Shown here: piece by piece, positions 44,733-55,649 of the stretch
Layout of the letters: every line of letters starts with the position of its first letter
Position numbering within the stretch: position 1 is the first letter of the stretch
Assembly: GCA_950295325.1 (NCBI GenBank)
Contig: OX485805.1
Span: 1,428,501-1,492,500, forward strand
Reading direction: 5' to 3'
Source: Polytrichum commune
Lineage: Eukaryota > Streptophyta > Polytrichopsida > Polytrichales > Polytrichaceae
DNA: 64,000 nt
Notes under the pieces: model-generated
What the model was told of the DNA's origin: nothing
Seen by the model: the letters and a program-made list of their open reading frames with translations, nothing else
The model's database searches: none
Position numbers and translations under genes: made by a program

Positions 44733-47700
44733 ATGCAAGGTAGGACTCGCTCACAAAAACCAAGTTTGATAGTAGGACTAGAGAAATCTACTCGAAAGAG
44801 GCGGTCCTCTAAAATCAGTGATAGATTAGAACAAGATAATGTTAGAATAGAGAGTTGTTTGAACGTCGAACCTAGGACTAGGTCAATTCTAGACACCTTA
44901 GAACTTGGAGCTCAACTTGAAGAGGAGATCACTCCCTCCAAATTGAGTGGTGAAACTTCTTCGGAAAATTACACACTTAGAGAAGAATTCCCGGTAGAAG
45001 TTGATAGGGGATTGTTGAATAGTTCACCGGTCACCATGGCCGAGGAACGGGGGATGGATCCACCACCCATACCCCCAATTCCGCCCATACCTCCTATACC
45101 TCCAATAGACCCATTGGTTAGGCCAAGAGGCCTACCAATTGTGGTTCCACAAAATTTAGCGGCGATGGATATGCCATCTCATCTCCCTAAATTTTATGGG
45201 ACCAAGGATGAGGACCCCTCTCGGCACATGGAACGGTATATCGAACGGTTGGCTAGCTTCCTCATAACCGACCCGGGTTATTGGTTAGTGTGGTTTCCTA
45301 CCACTCTAGAGGGGGAAGCCTATGAATGGTATCGGGATCATGCCGAGGGACATTTTAGGGGATGGGAACAATTACAAAGGGAGTTTCTTAACGAATTTAG
45401 GCCGGAAGTGGGTCAAAGTACCGCATTAAGGGCATTGTCGTCATTGAAGCAAGGAAGGGAGGAAGAAATTTCGGCTTACATTAGGAGGTTTGATTTAGTG
45501 TGCACTAGATTTGTGGGTACCATGCTCAACGACGACACGCTAAAGCAATTTTTCATTCAAGGGTTTTTTAAGTCCGGAACTATTAGGGGTGTTCTAGAAA
45601 GGAATCCCTTGACCTTGGCGGATGCCAAGCGTGCGGCTAGAGATATTGAAAACTTGGATAAAGATCACGAAAGGCTATGGAGAAGGGAGGATGAATTGAT
45701 CCCACAATTCATCCCCATACGCCCTAGGGTGGTAGCGGTAGAACCCGCTAAGTATGAGAACCAAATTCCATATGCCATTGTGGACACCGGTCCCCGACCT
45801 TTAGCGGTTAGGGAACCGGCACCTCTTTTGGCACTACCGGCCCCTAGAACGGATCCACACTTGGAGGAGGTTGAGAGAAGACTAGGTGCTAGCCAACTAG
45901 GATTCCAAGAGGCTATGATAAAACAAATGCAAAGCCTCACGGATCAAATGTCATTAATGATCCGGAGTCAACAACCGGGGCCTCCACCCCCGGTTGAGTC
46001 GGGTAGGCATTCTTCCGGATTATGGTGTGTCCAATGTGGCCAACCGGGCCACACGCGTCAATTTTGTAGAAGTGGACAAAACCGTGACCAAAGAGGAAAC
46101 GGTAACCCACCTCAACAAAATCAACGAGGTCAAGCGCCACCTCACTATGGAAATGGAAGCAATAGAGGACCACAACCTAGAGGGCAAGGTGGCCAAAATT
46201 TAGAGAAGAAGGAATTTCATCCCTTTTGTGGAAGGTGGCACGCTCAAGGACAATGTTGGTCCGAAGGTCAAGAGTTTAATTGTAGCAATTGTGGAGGAAG
46301 TCATCCCTCGGATACGTGTCGCCAACCGGACAAAATAATTAATGTCCCTTACCCGGTGGCTAATCCACAACAACAAGCAAGGGATAATATGCGAGGTGCT
46401 AGGCCACAAGGAGTACCGGCCAATGAACTTAGGCCACCTAACTTATACTATGACCATAGTAATGCTAGGCAAACTTTTCATCCACCGGCGGGCTTGCAAA
46501 CTACAACCGGTTACATTCCAATACAAAATAGACAAGGAGTTCCACCTAATGGTAGTAACGGGAGACAAGCGCCTCCAACGGATCCGGGACCATCTAACTC
46601 CCAAGATGTTAGGTTCATGGATGGAGTGTTGGAGGCCACATGTGATGACATGCTTCCTCTCCCAACGAGAATTGGAGAGGAGCAAAGTCAATGGCCTCCT
46701 CACACCAATGCTATTACATATGAGTTAGTGAAGGGTAAGGGTGTGGTTGAAGAAGCACCTGCACTAGCGGTAACTACTAGGGCTAGGAGAGGGGATGCCC
46801 CGTTGGAGGTAGGAATAGGAGAGCAAGGAAATTACTCTTCGGATGAAGAGATTAATCTCTCCGAGTTGGATAGGGTAGCTAGAAGAGCTACTAAGGATGT
46901 GGAGAGGGAAAATATAATTTTACAAGATAGGGAGAGGACTAATGCGGTACATGACTTGGATAATAGCGATGTGGGTGAATGGGAAGGACCGGGGGTTCCC
47001 GTAGACGAATTCGACGTAGTGGGTAATTCTAAGGTGGAAAGATCTACCGGGTACGACTTGTGGGCGGACCTTAGTACACTCAAGGCGGATATTACTTTCG
47101 GCCAACTATTGGAAATTTCACCCACGGCAAGGAAAACATTAAAGGAGGGAATGCCGGTACACAAGAGGATGAGGAAGGTGAAAGCTAAAATAGCCGCTAG
47201 GATCCAATCACAAGGTGGAAGAGACGTGAAAGCTATAGAAATAGAAGTTGTTATAGTAGATAAGGTGGTTCCTAATGTGCTAGTCGACGGAGGGAGTAGT
47301 CTAAATATACTACCGGAGGATACTATGAAAAAATTGGGACTTGGACTCACGGGGCCTTCACCTTTGGTCATAAATATGGCAAATCAAAGTTCGACTACGC
47401 CTTTGGGGATGATCAAGGATTGTAGAATGACTACGGGAGGTGAGGAGTACTTGGTCACCTTCCATGTCATTAAAATGCACTCCAACAAGGACACCTTCCC
47501 CATTTTGCTAGGTAGGCCTTGGTTGCGGATGGCGAATGCTATGGTCAATTGGGGTGGACCTAAACCATCCATCACTTATGGTCCGGAGGGTAATAGGGTC
47601 ATAGTGTCCATTGGTTCATTAGAAGGATGGATGAAGAAGGAGATGCATTTGCCATTGGAGAAGGAAATTGATGACTTAAACGAGAATGAGATTGGCAAGG

Positions 47701-48782
47701 CATTGGTGGGAGTCGTCCATCCCGAAGGTCAAAGGGTTGTTATAGATTCGGGCTCGGGAAGTCTAGGTCCTAATTTTTACAATTATGGGGATAATGGGGA
47801 TTATGCCCAATGGCTAAGGGAGTACCCCGAGTCCGAGGTTGATGTAATGGTTACATTTCACCAAGTAGGCTTAGGGAGTGAATTTCCTAGTGTTAGTTTA
47901 GGAGAGGGCTCATTGTTGGAGCCATGTGAGGTGCTCACCGAGGAAGAGTGGGTTAGCGGTGGGTTAACACCTTGGGTAGATGACGTGGAAGAGGGTGAGG
48001 TTAGTTTAATTCATGTAGATGGGACTCAAGAGGAGGATGTGATTATTGAGTCATCGAAATTGGAGGAGCCTTTACATTTCAAGACCACGTCTACGGGGAT
48101 AGTTGTAGGTCAAGATGTGAAAGATTACCCCAATGTGCCTTCCGATTGGTATCGGAACAAAGAGGAACAAGCACATGTGTCGGAAGCGGATTGGCGGTAC
48201 GTGGATGTGAAATTAAAGAATGGAAAAACCCGACAAATGAAGATGGGCTCCAAATTGGGGGAGAAAGAGGTTAGGGAGTATAGCAATTTGGTGGATGAGT
48301 TTAGTGATACTTTTGCATGGTCCTACGATGAGCTTAAGGGAATTCCTAGGGAAATGGTAGAGCACCGGATTCCTTTAATTCCGGGGGCGAGGCCAATTAG
48401 ACAAAAGGAGAGGAGGATGCATTTACAAGCGGACCACTTGTCTAGGTTGTCGGAGGAGATAGGAAAAAATCCGGTAAATGATATGTTAGTAGATGATAGC
48501 CTCTTTGTGGTCACTTCTACACCGGAGTGGTATGCGGGCATAGTGGAATTTCTAACAACCCACAAGTTGCCCAAAGAGTGGACAAAAGAAGAGAGAAGGA
48601 AGGTGAGGGTAAATAGTAGGCAATTTGTTGTAGTGGGCCATAGGTTGTTTAGAAGGGGATCCGATGGTATTTTACGACGATACGTGTCAAAAACGGAGGT
48701 TGAAGCGATTTTAATCGCTTGCCACGATAGCGCTTGCGGCGGTCACTTCTCGGGTCAACTCACCGGGCAAAAAAATACTTAG
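44733..48782 (+). CDS. Gag-protease polyprotein with RT/RNase H deleted
   Basis: This 1,349-residue frame begins MQGRTRSQKPSL. A retrotransposon gag domain spans about residues 150-310 (HLPKFYGTKDEDPSRHMERY .. GEAYEWY .. FLNEFRP). A CCHC zinc knuckle CVQCGQPGHTRQFC lies near 433-446, and a second, CSNCGGSHPSDTC, near 513. An aspartic protease with LVDGGSSLNIL lies near 849. The RT begins at WSYDELKGIP and RPIRQKERRM (about 1195-1229). It then jumps in frame to ADHLSRL, which normally follows RNase H. The RT catalytic core with its YxDD box and the whole RNase H are therefore absent. The frame continues into the integrase zinc finger (CHDSACGGH) and stops at 48782 through a 1-bp frameshift before a run of seven A. 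The element is thus non-autonomous. Confidence 0.92.
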   Translation: MQGRTRSQKPSLIVGLEKSTRKRRSSKISDRLEQDNVRIESCLNVEPRTRSILDTLELGAQLEEEITPSKLSGETSSENYTLREEFPVEVDRGLLNSSPVTMAEERGMDPPPIPPIPPIPPIPPIDPLVRPRGLPIVVPQNLAAMDMPSHLPKFYGTKDEDPSRHMERYIERLASFLITDPGYWLVWFPTTLEGEAYEWYRDHAEGHFRGWEQLQREFLNEFRPEVGQSTALRALSSLKQGREEEISAYIRRFDLVCTRFVGTMLNDDTLKQFFIQGFFKSGTIRGVLERNPLTLADAKRAARDIENLDKDHERLWRREDELIPQFIPIRPRVVAVEPAKYENQIPYAIVDTGPRPLAVREPAPLLALPAPRTDPHLEEVERRLGASQLGFQEAMIKQMQSLTDQMSLMIRSQQPGPPPPVESGRHSSGLWCVQCGQPGHTRQFCRSGQNRDQRGNGNPPQQNQRGQAPPHYGNGSNRGPQPRGQGGQNLEKKEFHPFCGRWHAQGQCWSEGQEFNCSNCGGSHPSDTCRQPDKIINVPYPVANPQQQARDNMRGARPQGVPANELRPPNLYYDHSNARQTFHPPAGLQTTTGYIPIQNRQGVPPNGSNGRQAPPTDPGPSNSQDVRFMDGVLEATCDDMLPLPTRIGEEQSQWPPHTNAITYELVKGKGVVEEAPALAVTTRARRGDAPLEVGIGEQGNYSSDEEINLSELDRVARRATKDVERENIILQDRERTNAVHDLDNSDVGEWEGPGVPVDEFDVVGNSKVERSTGYDLWADLSTLKADITFGQLLEISPTARKTLKEGMPVHKRMRKVKAKIAARIQSQGGRDVKAIEIEVVIVDKVVPNVLVDGGSSLNILPEDTMKKLGLGLTGPSPLVINMANQSSTTPLGMIKDCRMTTGGEEYLVTFHVIKMHSNKDTFPILLGRPWLRMANAMVNWGGPKPSITYGPEGNRVIVSIGSLEGWMKKEMHLPLEKEIDDLNENEIGKALVGVVHPEGQRVVIDSGSGSLGPNFYNYGDNGDYAQWLREYPESEVDVMVTFHQVGLGSEFPSVSLGEGSLLEPCEVLTEEEWVSGGLTPWVDDVEEGEVSLIHVDGTQEEDVIIESSKLEEPLHFKTTSTGIVVGQDVKDYPNVPSDWYRNKEEQAHVSEADWRYVDVKLKNGKTRQMKMGSKLGEKEVREYSNLVDEFSDTFAWSYDELKGIPREMVEHRIPLIPGARPIRQKERRMHLQADHLSRLSEEIGKNPVNDMLVDDSLFVVTSTPEWYAGIVEFLTTHKLPKEWTKEERRKVRVNSRQFVVVGHRLFRRGSDGILRRYVSKTEVEAILIACHDSACGGHFSGQLTGQKNT

Positions 48783-49776
48783 AGCGGGCTACTTTTGGCC
48801 TACACTATTTAAGGACGCCCATGACTATGTAAGGAAATGCGACGCTTGCCAACGGTATGCCCGAGACGACCTTAGAATGGAGATGCCTTTACATGTATCA
48901 TTACCCTTAATTCCTTTCGAAAAATGGGGCATCGACTATGTGGGTGAGGTCCATCCCCAATCTTCAAAAGGAATGAAATATATTGTGGTGACAACCGAGT
49001 ACCTCACCAAGTGGGCGGAAGCCAAAGCGGTGAAGACCGACACGGCGGAACACGCGGCAACATTTATGTACGAAAACATAATTTCGCGGTTCGGGGTGCC
49101 GAAGATCCTAGTAAGCGATAGGGGTACTCACTTTTTGAATGACTTGATTCGAGAGATGACAGAGAAATTTAAAATTGATCACCGGAAGACTACTCCCTAC
49201 CACCCACAAACCAATGGACAAACGGAAAGGGTTAACGGAATTTTGGTGAGTATACTACGCAAGACGGTTATAGACTCGAAGCGGGATTGGGATACGAAAC
49301 TAACGGCGGCACTTTGGGCATACCGTACAACCTATAAGGTAACTACGCGTGCTACACCATTTTCCTTAGTCTATGGTCTTGAAGCGACACTACCAATCGA
49401 ATATGAAGTCGAGTCACTTAGGGTGGCCGTGAGTACGAGACTTACCGAAAGTCAATCCTTACGAAATCGACTAACCGATTTGGAAGCACTTGACGAAGGG
49501 AGGAGAATGGCGGCTCAACATATTGAGGCAATCCAAAGAAGGAGAAAGATTACTTTCGACAAACGACATAAGAGAAGGGCCCTAACACCGGGAATGATGG
49601 TCATGATTCAAGACGCACGAAAGCTTGAATTTCCGGCGAAATTCAATGCGGTATGGTTAGGACCTTACCTTGTCTATGAGGTCTTTCCTAATAATTCAAT
49701 TCAATTAGAAACGTTGAATGGTGAGCTCTTTCCTACCCGTACATCGGGAAGTAGATGTAAGGAGTACCGAGCTTGA
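48783..49776 (+). pseudogene. Integrase portion of the same polyprotein, out of frame
   Basis: It continues the pol frame after the shift at about 48770. The second half of the H2C2 zinc finger (CDACQRYA) comes first. The DDE core follows: Asp in WGIDYVGE, Asp in VSDRGTHF, Glu in NGQTERVN. Then comes the C-terminal domain with a MVMIQDARKLEFPAKFNAVWLGPY segment, ending at 49776. The first Met is at 48877. The shift is one extra G before the A run, so programmed frameshifting is conceivable but a simple mutation is likelier. All three catalytic residues remain. Confidence 0.88.
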
Positions 49777-49837
49777 CTAGGCAACTTACCCTTGGAGCAA
49801 GAGATGTTTGGATTCATCCCCCGATGGTCGCCAATTA

Positions 49838-51945
49838 TGTGAGCCCAAAAGGGTGCCCACATTTAGTCTTAGACCCTTGAAACGTTAGTTGATGCACTTT
49901 GAAGTAGCATGTTACTTCACAAAAATATAAAAAGAGTGAAATGTTAGTCTTAGAAGTACCATGTTGTAAGAGGCTAGGATGTGAGTTGTTATTGTGTTTT
50001 TACCTTCGGAAGGATTTGAGTGAATGAGGATAGGTAAGAAGAACTTGGATTGAGTAGTTAGTGAGTAGGCTAGTACAAATGGATGGAGACAACCAAAGTG
50101 ACTCCAGAGGCAAGTGCATTCGAATTGGGATGAATGGAGGATCACATGAAGCGCACAAGTGGACCACCTCATCATGGCCACTTAATGGGGAAGGCCCAAG
50201 GAAGAATGCAAGGTGGAGGATAAGCAAATTCTCAAAGCACCAATCAAATCACGAGTTAAGCATCGTGGTTTGAATTAAGTGGTGAGCGACGATTTGGAAA
50301 AGTAAGGGGAGAAAGTTATGGCGGCGGAAAGCGAAGGAGGCTAAGTTTGGGTTGAAGCATCCCAAGTTTGGTAAAGTGTGGTAGGTAGAAAGCCAAGGCT
50401 AGTTAAATGTTCGAATTAGGATCCTTGTTGATCATTTGAGGGAGGCAGGCTTAGAAGATAGGATTGGCGCCTACTAAGTAGGAGGAAATCTCAAGGGCTT
50501 ATCGTGAGCCTTGAGGGTGCTCACCCCCTCAAGCTTACTATATAATCCCTCATTCTTCCCTCACTCATCCTCTCTTTCCTTTGTGCTCCAAGGCACCCCA
50601 CGAGTTATAAGTGTGGGTGTGGGAAGCCATATTGGAGCACATGTGTGTGCTTAGTTTTTAGTTTGAGAGCCAAGGCTTGTTAGCCTTGAAGAGGGCTTGA
50701 CCTCTTGGTAGAATTAGTGTTGACGTGAAGGATTTTAAAGTTAATTCATGATTCCAATTTGTGGTACTTTAAGTTCATGTTTTGAATACACGTGGTTGCA
50801 AGTTCCATGTTTAAGAGTTGAGCACTTGATGTTGTGATGAGTGCAAAAATATACTTGTGTGGATTAGTTAGTCTTAGTGAAGTTAGGAAATTCTCTCTCC
50901 CCCTCTCCTCTCTAGGATTTTAGGATTTTAGGATTAGAGAAGAATTGTGTGATTAGAAAGGGGTTGTTAGTAGAATTAGGGAAATTAGGTAGGAAGATTA
51001 GTTAAGGGCTTGAATAATTAGTGAGGTAGTTGGGGATTACAACTACAAAGTTGTGGGTTCATGAAGGAGCTGGGTTTATGAAAGAGCTGGGTTTGTTTAG
51101 TTAGAAAGTAAAGAGTTGGGTTTATGAAGGACCTGGGTTTGTTTAGTTAGAAGCTAAGGAGCTGGGTTTATGAAGGAGCTGGGTTTGTTTAGTTAGAAGC
51201 TAAGGAGCTGGGTTTATGAAGGAGCTGGGTTTGTTTAGTTAGAAGCTAAGAAGCTGGGTTTATGAAGGAGCTAGGTTTATGAAGGAGCTAGGTTTATGTA
51301 ATTAGAAGGTAAAGAGATGGGTTCATGAAGGAGCTTAGTAGATAGCCTACCTAATTAGCTCATAGACAAGTAGTTAGTTACATTATGCTAGTTAGTGTTA
51401 TGTGTGGCTTTCACAAGTAAATGTATTTGAGATTGACTATAGAGAATAGTGTTTTTTTTAACACTTGCATCCTCTCTTTAAAAATAAATCACGTGCACAA
51501 CTTAATGGAGAATGTGGAGCACTCTCGCGATGGCAAGACAAAGGAAGCAAAGACCAAAGGTGCGAGGGAGAGATTGACATAAGTCACATAAGTATTTCTT
51601 AATACTTAAAGGCTTATGTACGGTATGGAGACACCAAGTGAGACCTCTTATAGTAGCGATACGGAATACACAAGTGATAGTTCAAGTGGTAGTATAGAGT
51701 CAACGGCACGGACTCCATTTAGGAGAGGTTAAAATAACATAGTTAACTTGTGCATTCTCCACATACGTATTGAAATCGTACATTGAGTTGTTAAAAGTGA
51801 AATTCCAGTTAAATCCAAGACCACTTGAAGGGTGAACCTTGCACTATGGACTCATCCAAGTCCAAATCCAATACCGCGGAGGAATGTGAGCCCAAACCCA
51901 CTACTCGGACTACGGACGCTTAAGGGTGGGGGGTTTGGCCTCACA
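49838..51945 (+). repeat. 3' LTR, family A
   Basis: It is the same length as the 5' LTR and matches it in the lines compared, with one substitution noticed. No purine-rich tract precedes it. The bases before it read CCCGATGGTCGCCAATTA. Confidence 0.95.
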
Positions 51946-52136
51946 ACACATGCACATGAAACCTCAACAAACATGGACACAACGTAAGGGTCCAAAAGAA
52001 TCAAATATTGGAAAATGCAAAACATCACGATGAATGGGGACACTGAGGATCAAGACATTTGCAACACAAATGCAATGTGAGCTCCCAATACTGTGCGCCA
52101 GTCCACAAAATGTTCCACAAAATATTTTGGGTGGGA
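51946..52136. other. Original upstream flank of the DUF7869-like gene
   Basis: This sequence was contiguous with 41715 before the retrotransposon inserted (shared ACACA). It is therefore the former 5' flank or promoter of the minus-strand DUF7869-like gene. Confidence 0.7.
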
Positions 52137-53052
52137 GTTTGGGTCGGCCGACCTAAACCCTGTGGCACCAGGGATTGAGGGCCATCCACACCTTGCCCGT
52201 GGGATAGGGTCGGGTTCCGGTCGACCGACTCAAACCTTGTACAATGATGGGTTGAGGGCCATTTAGAATTCCATCACACTGTGGGGAAAACTTTGGGTCG
52301 ACCGACCCAATCCTTGTCATGGTCAACTACAACCGCCGAAACTGGGGAAGGGGTTTGGGTCGACCGACCCAAACTTTCACAGGGTAAACCCACCCACACT
52401 CAGAAGGGGTTTGGGTCGGTCGACCCAAACTTTCACAGGGTAAGTCCACCCACACCGGGAAAGGGTTTGGGTCGGTCGACCCAAACTTTCACAGTGTAAA
52501 TCCACCCACACTGGGATGAGGTTTGGGTCGCTCGACCCAAACATTACATATGATGGGATAAGGTTCCTACTCTGTCCGTCCAAACCTTCTGAGTACCTTG
52601 GGTAAGGGCCATTAACAATTCGTTCACGATGTGCGAAAAAGTTTGGGTCGACCGACCCAAACCTTCTAAAAGGTTTTACGATAAACGCCCACAGTGGGGT
52701 AGGGGTTTGGGTCGACCGACCCAAACCTCACAAGGGTCAGAGTAGACCCCCCCCCCAACACTAGTGAAGGGGTTTGGGTCGACCGACCCAAACCTCACAA
52801 GGGTCAGAGTAGACCCCCCCCAACACTAGTGAAGGGGTTTGGGTCGACCGACCCAAACCTCACAAGGGTCAGAGTAGACCCCCCCCAACACTAGTGAAGG
52901 GGTTTGGGTCGACCGACCCAAACCTCACAAGGGTCAGAGTAGACTCCCCCCAACACTAGTGAAGGGGTTTGGGTCGACCGACCCAAACCTCACAAGGGTG
53001 AGACTAGAACCCGCCCACACTACTGGAGGGGTTTGGGTCGACCGACCCAAAC
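52137..53052. repeat. Array of 22-bp palindromes between the divergent transposon genes
   Basis: There are thirteen good copies of arms GTTTGGGTCG and CGACCCAAAC around two variable bases, starting at 52137, 52291, 52353, 52409, 52465, 52521, 52641, 52705, 52772, 52837, 52902, 52967 and 53031. Decayed ones lie near 52213 and 52563. Middle dinucleotides seen here are AC, GT, CT and GC. Flanking words (CCACCCACAC, GGGGTTTGGG, CTTTCACAGGGTAA) repeat, so copies spread partly by tandem duplication. Confidence 0.95.
52741..53052. repeat. Minisatellite, 65-bp unit containing one palindrome each
   Basis: Palindromes start every 65 bp (52772, 52837, 52902, 52967, then 53031), with CTCACAAGGGTCAGAGTAGAC, a C run of variable length and AACACTAGTGAAGGGG between them. 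The units are nearly identical, so the expansion is recent. Confidence 0.95.
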
Positions 53053-53806
53053 CTCACAAGGGTCAGACTGGAACCCGCCAACACTAGTGTCGACCGACGT
53101 ATAATACAACGTATAATGCGGCGTATAATGCAGCGGATATTGAGAGGTGTGTGGAATTTCAGCTCATTGCAAAGTTCACTGCGGACTTGCATACTGTGGA
53201 TAGGTCCTCATGAACAGCAGCGTGAACGAACCTCGAAGTACAGCTCCGACTAAGAGTTCTCTCTACGAATTCAGGAGTGGGAGAAGAGCAAAAAAAAACC
53301 AACTTTTGGGGGGTGCGCCCCTTTATATTATCCACCTCCACTTGCCCGACTTCCTCATTGGATGCCTTTCCCGCCTTGTTATTTCAAACCTCCTGACAGA
53401 ATTCCCGTTTTCTGTTTATTGTAGAAAATGCGCATCTTTCAATGCCCCTCTCATACCCCAGCTGTCATATGATTTAGTCTATGATATTTAATCTTTTTTT
53501 GGTTTTGTGTGTATATGACATACGACATTGGGAGGAAGGGTGGCGGCCACATTAATTTTTTCAAGTGTCACAACGGTATACTTTAACCAATATGTATACC
53601 CAACCACAACTCCATTCAATGCTTTCAAGTGCAAACCTATTTCGGTGGGGTTGGGGCCATTTGGAGGCTGCAATTATGAGAGAGTTTCCAAGGCTTGAGG
53701 CCATTGTCATGATGAATAAAATTATTTATTTGTCTCCCCTAAACCCTAAACCCTAGAACATTGCTCTATTATCTCGCATGGAAGTGTGGCAATGATAAAC
53801 GTATGT

Positions 53807-53834
53807 AACACTATATTTGTTAAATTCAGACTTT
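53807..53834 (+). repeat. Internal left-type transposon end
   Basis: AACACTATATTTG, then TTAAATTCAGACTTT. It matches 38101 for about 60 bp, including the GAGACT/AGTCTC-type hairpin and ATATATGGATCAAACAA. The orientation is the same as the left end, and the flank does not match TAGT. Confidence 0.75.
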
Positions 53835-54929
53835 CTCTAGTCTCAAATTAATATATGGATCAAACAAAAACTTCTACAATGTCACCCTAATGCATCATAT
53901 ACATATTAAATGATGATATTGATCTACTTTAATTCAAACATTACGGTATGGCATTAACCAATATGTAGACAAAAGAAGTCTAAACATTGTGTAACGCCTT
54001 ATGGTAAGAGTCACTAAATACAATAGTTAAAGTGGTTATGAAGATCCTCGCAAGGGGAATTATTAATTTTGAAATCAAATTATGTCATGACAAAGTTCAT
54101 TTATTGTTCCAAATCTGAATTTGCAACAATGCAAGTGACAAGAGCTTTTATATATAATATGTTGTCATCCCTAAACCCTAAACCCTACAATATTGTCCTC
54201 TTCTCTCGCATGCAAGTGTGGCAATGACGAATGTATGTGGACGTCGATAAGGGGATACTAACTACCAATGTCGCTTTTTAGTTCAATATTTCCATGCTAA
54301 TTGAATCCATCCTCAAGTTCACTTCAAGCTTACTAATGTGTGTGAACAAAACATCCAAAGTTGAACCCTAAACCCTTATAACATCCACAACATGAAATTA
54401 TACGTATTGACTAAACCATACACCAATTAGTATATCATGTTTAGACGTTCCAAATAACATATTCACATGATCAAGATTGTGGTCACTATAACCTTCCTAT
54501 TAGACTCTTCTTAATATATAAACAACATTTCTTATATCTTTCTCCATTATCTAATATACGTGGAGGGAACAATGAACAACAACACGATTGCTTGCATGGC
54601 TTCATTTGATGTTGTGCTTAACCGATTTACGTTTATATCACATTCCATATATTAAATACATCACGAACCATAGTTTATTGGCGACTATGTGATTCATCAA
54701 AGGGAGCAAAACATCCAAAGTTAGACCCCTAAGTCCTAATAACATCCACAACATGAAATGCTATTTGAATAAACACAAGACCAATTAGTATATCACGTTT
54801 AAACGTCCCAAATAACAACTTAACATACTCAACATCATCTTTACTATAACCTTCCTATAAGACTCTTCTCACCAGTAAGTCAATGTTGTACGTTAATATT
54901 GGATAGATTAATATGTTATAACCATGACT

Positions 54930-54959
54930 CCTAAACCCTAAACCCTAAACCCTAAACCC
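54930..54959. repeat. Interstitial telomere repeat
   Basis: There are four tandem CCTAAAC units, the longest telomere-like run in the window. Shorter ones lie at 53737 and 54169. Confidence 0.9.
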
Positions 54960-55649
54960 CAAATCTTGTAGTTGTTCAGTGCTACCTCCATATACAAACA
55001 ACATCAAGTTTGTCTTGCGCCATTATCTAATATACTTGGAGCGAACCTTCAATAACAACATGATTGCTTGAAGGGCTTCATATGATGTTGTGGTTCTCCG
55101 ATTTGCTTTTATATCACATTCCAAGTACATATATCACGATCCATGGTTTATTGGCGACTATGTGATTCATCAAAGTGAATATCTAGGGGATACCCTATAA
55201 AACTTGAGCATGTTAGCATTTTGAAATAAAGATCATGCAATTCCAAACCCTCACAATATGCACTTGGGGAAGGTATTCATTTAGGCTCCACATTCAAATA
55301 TCCTCAATTTCCGAATTTCATGTTGGGGGGTGGGGATTGTCTTTTTTATTCATTGCATATTGTGTGAGTTGTTGGCATCAATGGTAAAGTCTATTGTATT
55401 TGGCACGTAATTGTATTTTTTTTATAACGTGCTCAAACAAACGAGAAACCAATGACTTCAACTTGTTTGGAAAATTTAGTTAATGGTGTCATGTAAGTAG
55501 GAATTAAGTATTAGTGTTAGCATAAAGTTGCGTTGTAAAGATGTATTAGTTGTATAAATGGTTTAGTTTTTTAGAATACCTCATTTGATGTATACCTTAG
55601 GCTACTCCAAAATCTATTCAAAATTGTACTACCCGCTAAGGGTTTACTC

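Larger units (their letters stand above)
41716..51945 (+). mobile_element. Full-length Ty3/gypsy LTR retrotransposon, RT-deleted (TSD ACACA)
   Basis: This 10,230-bp element has LTRs of exactly 2,108 bp each (41716-43823 and 49838-51945). ACACA duplications lie at 41711-41715 and 51946-51950. I noticed one difference between the LTRs (C near 43376 versus T), so it is a recent insertion. The internal region holds gag, protease, a truncated RT start and integrase, in Ty3/gypsy order. Gag, protease and integrase sequences resemble the Athila/Tat side of the family. It is nested in the large TIR transposon just 5' of the DUF7869-like gene. Confidence 0.95.

Noticed and set aside
52137-53052. CRISPR-like array
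   Set aside because: Regular 22-bp repeats at about 56-65 bp spacing, but the spacers themselves are near-identical, the repeats are perfect palindromes, and the DNA is plant nuclear.
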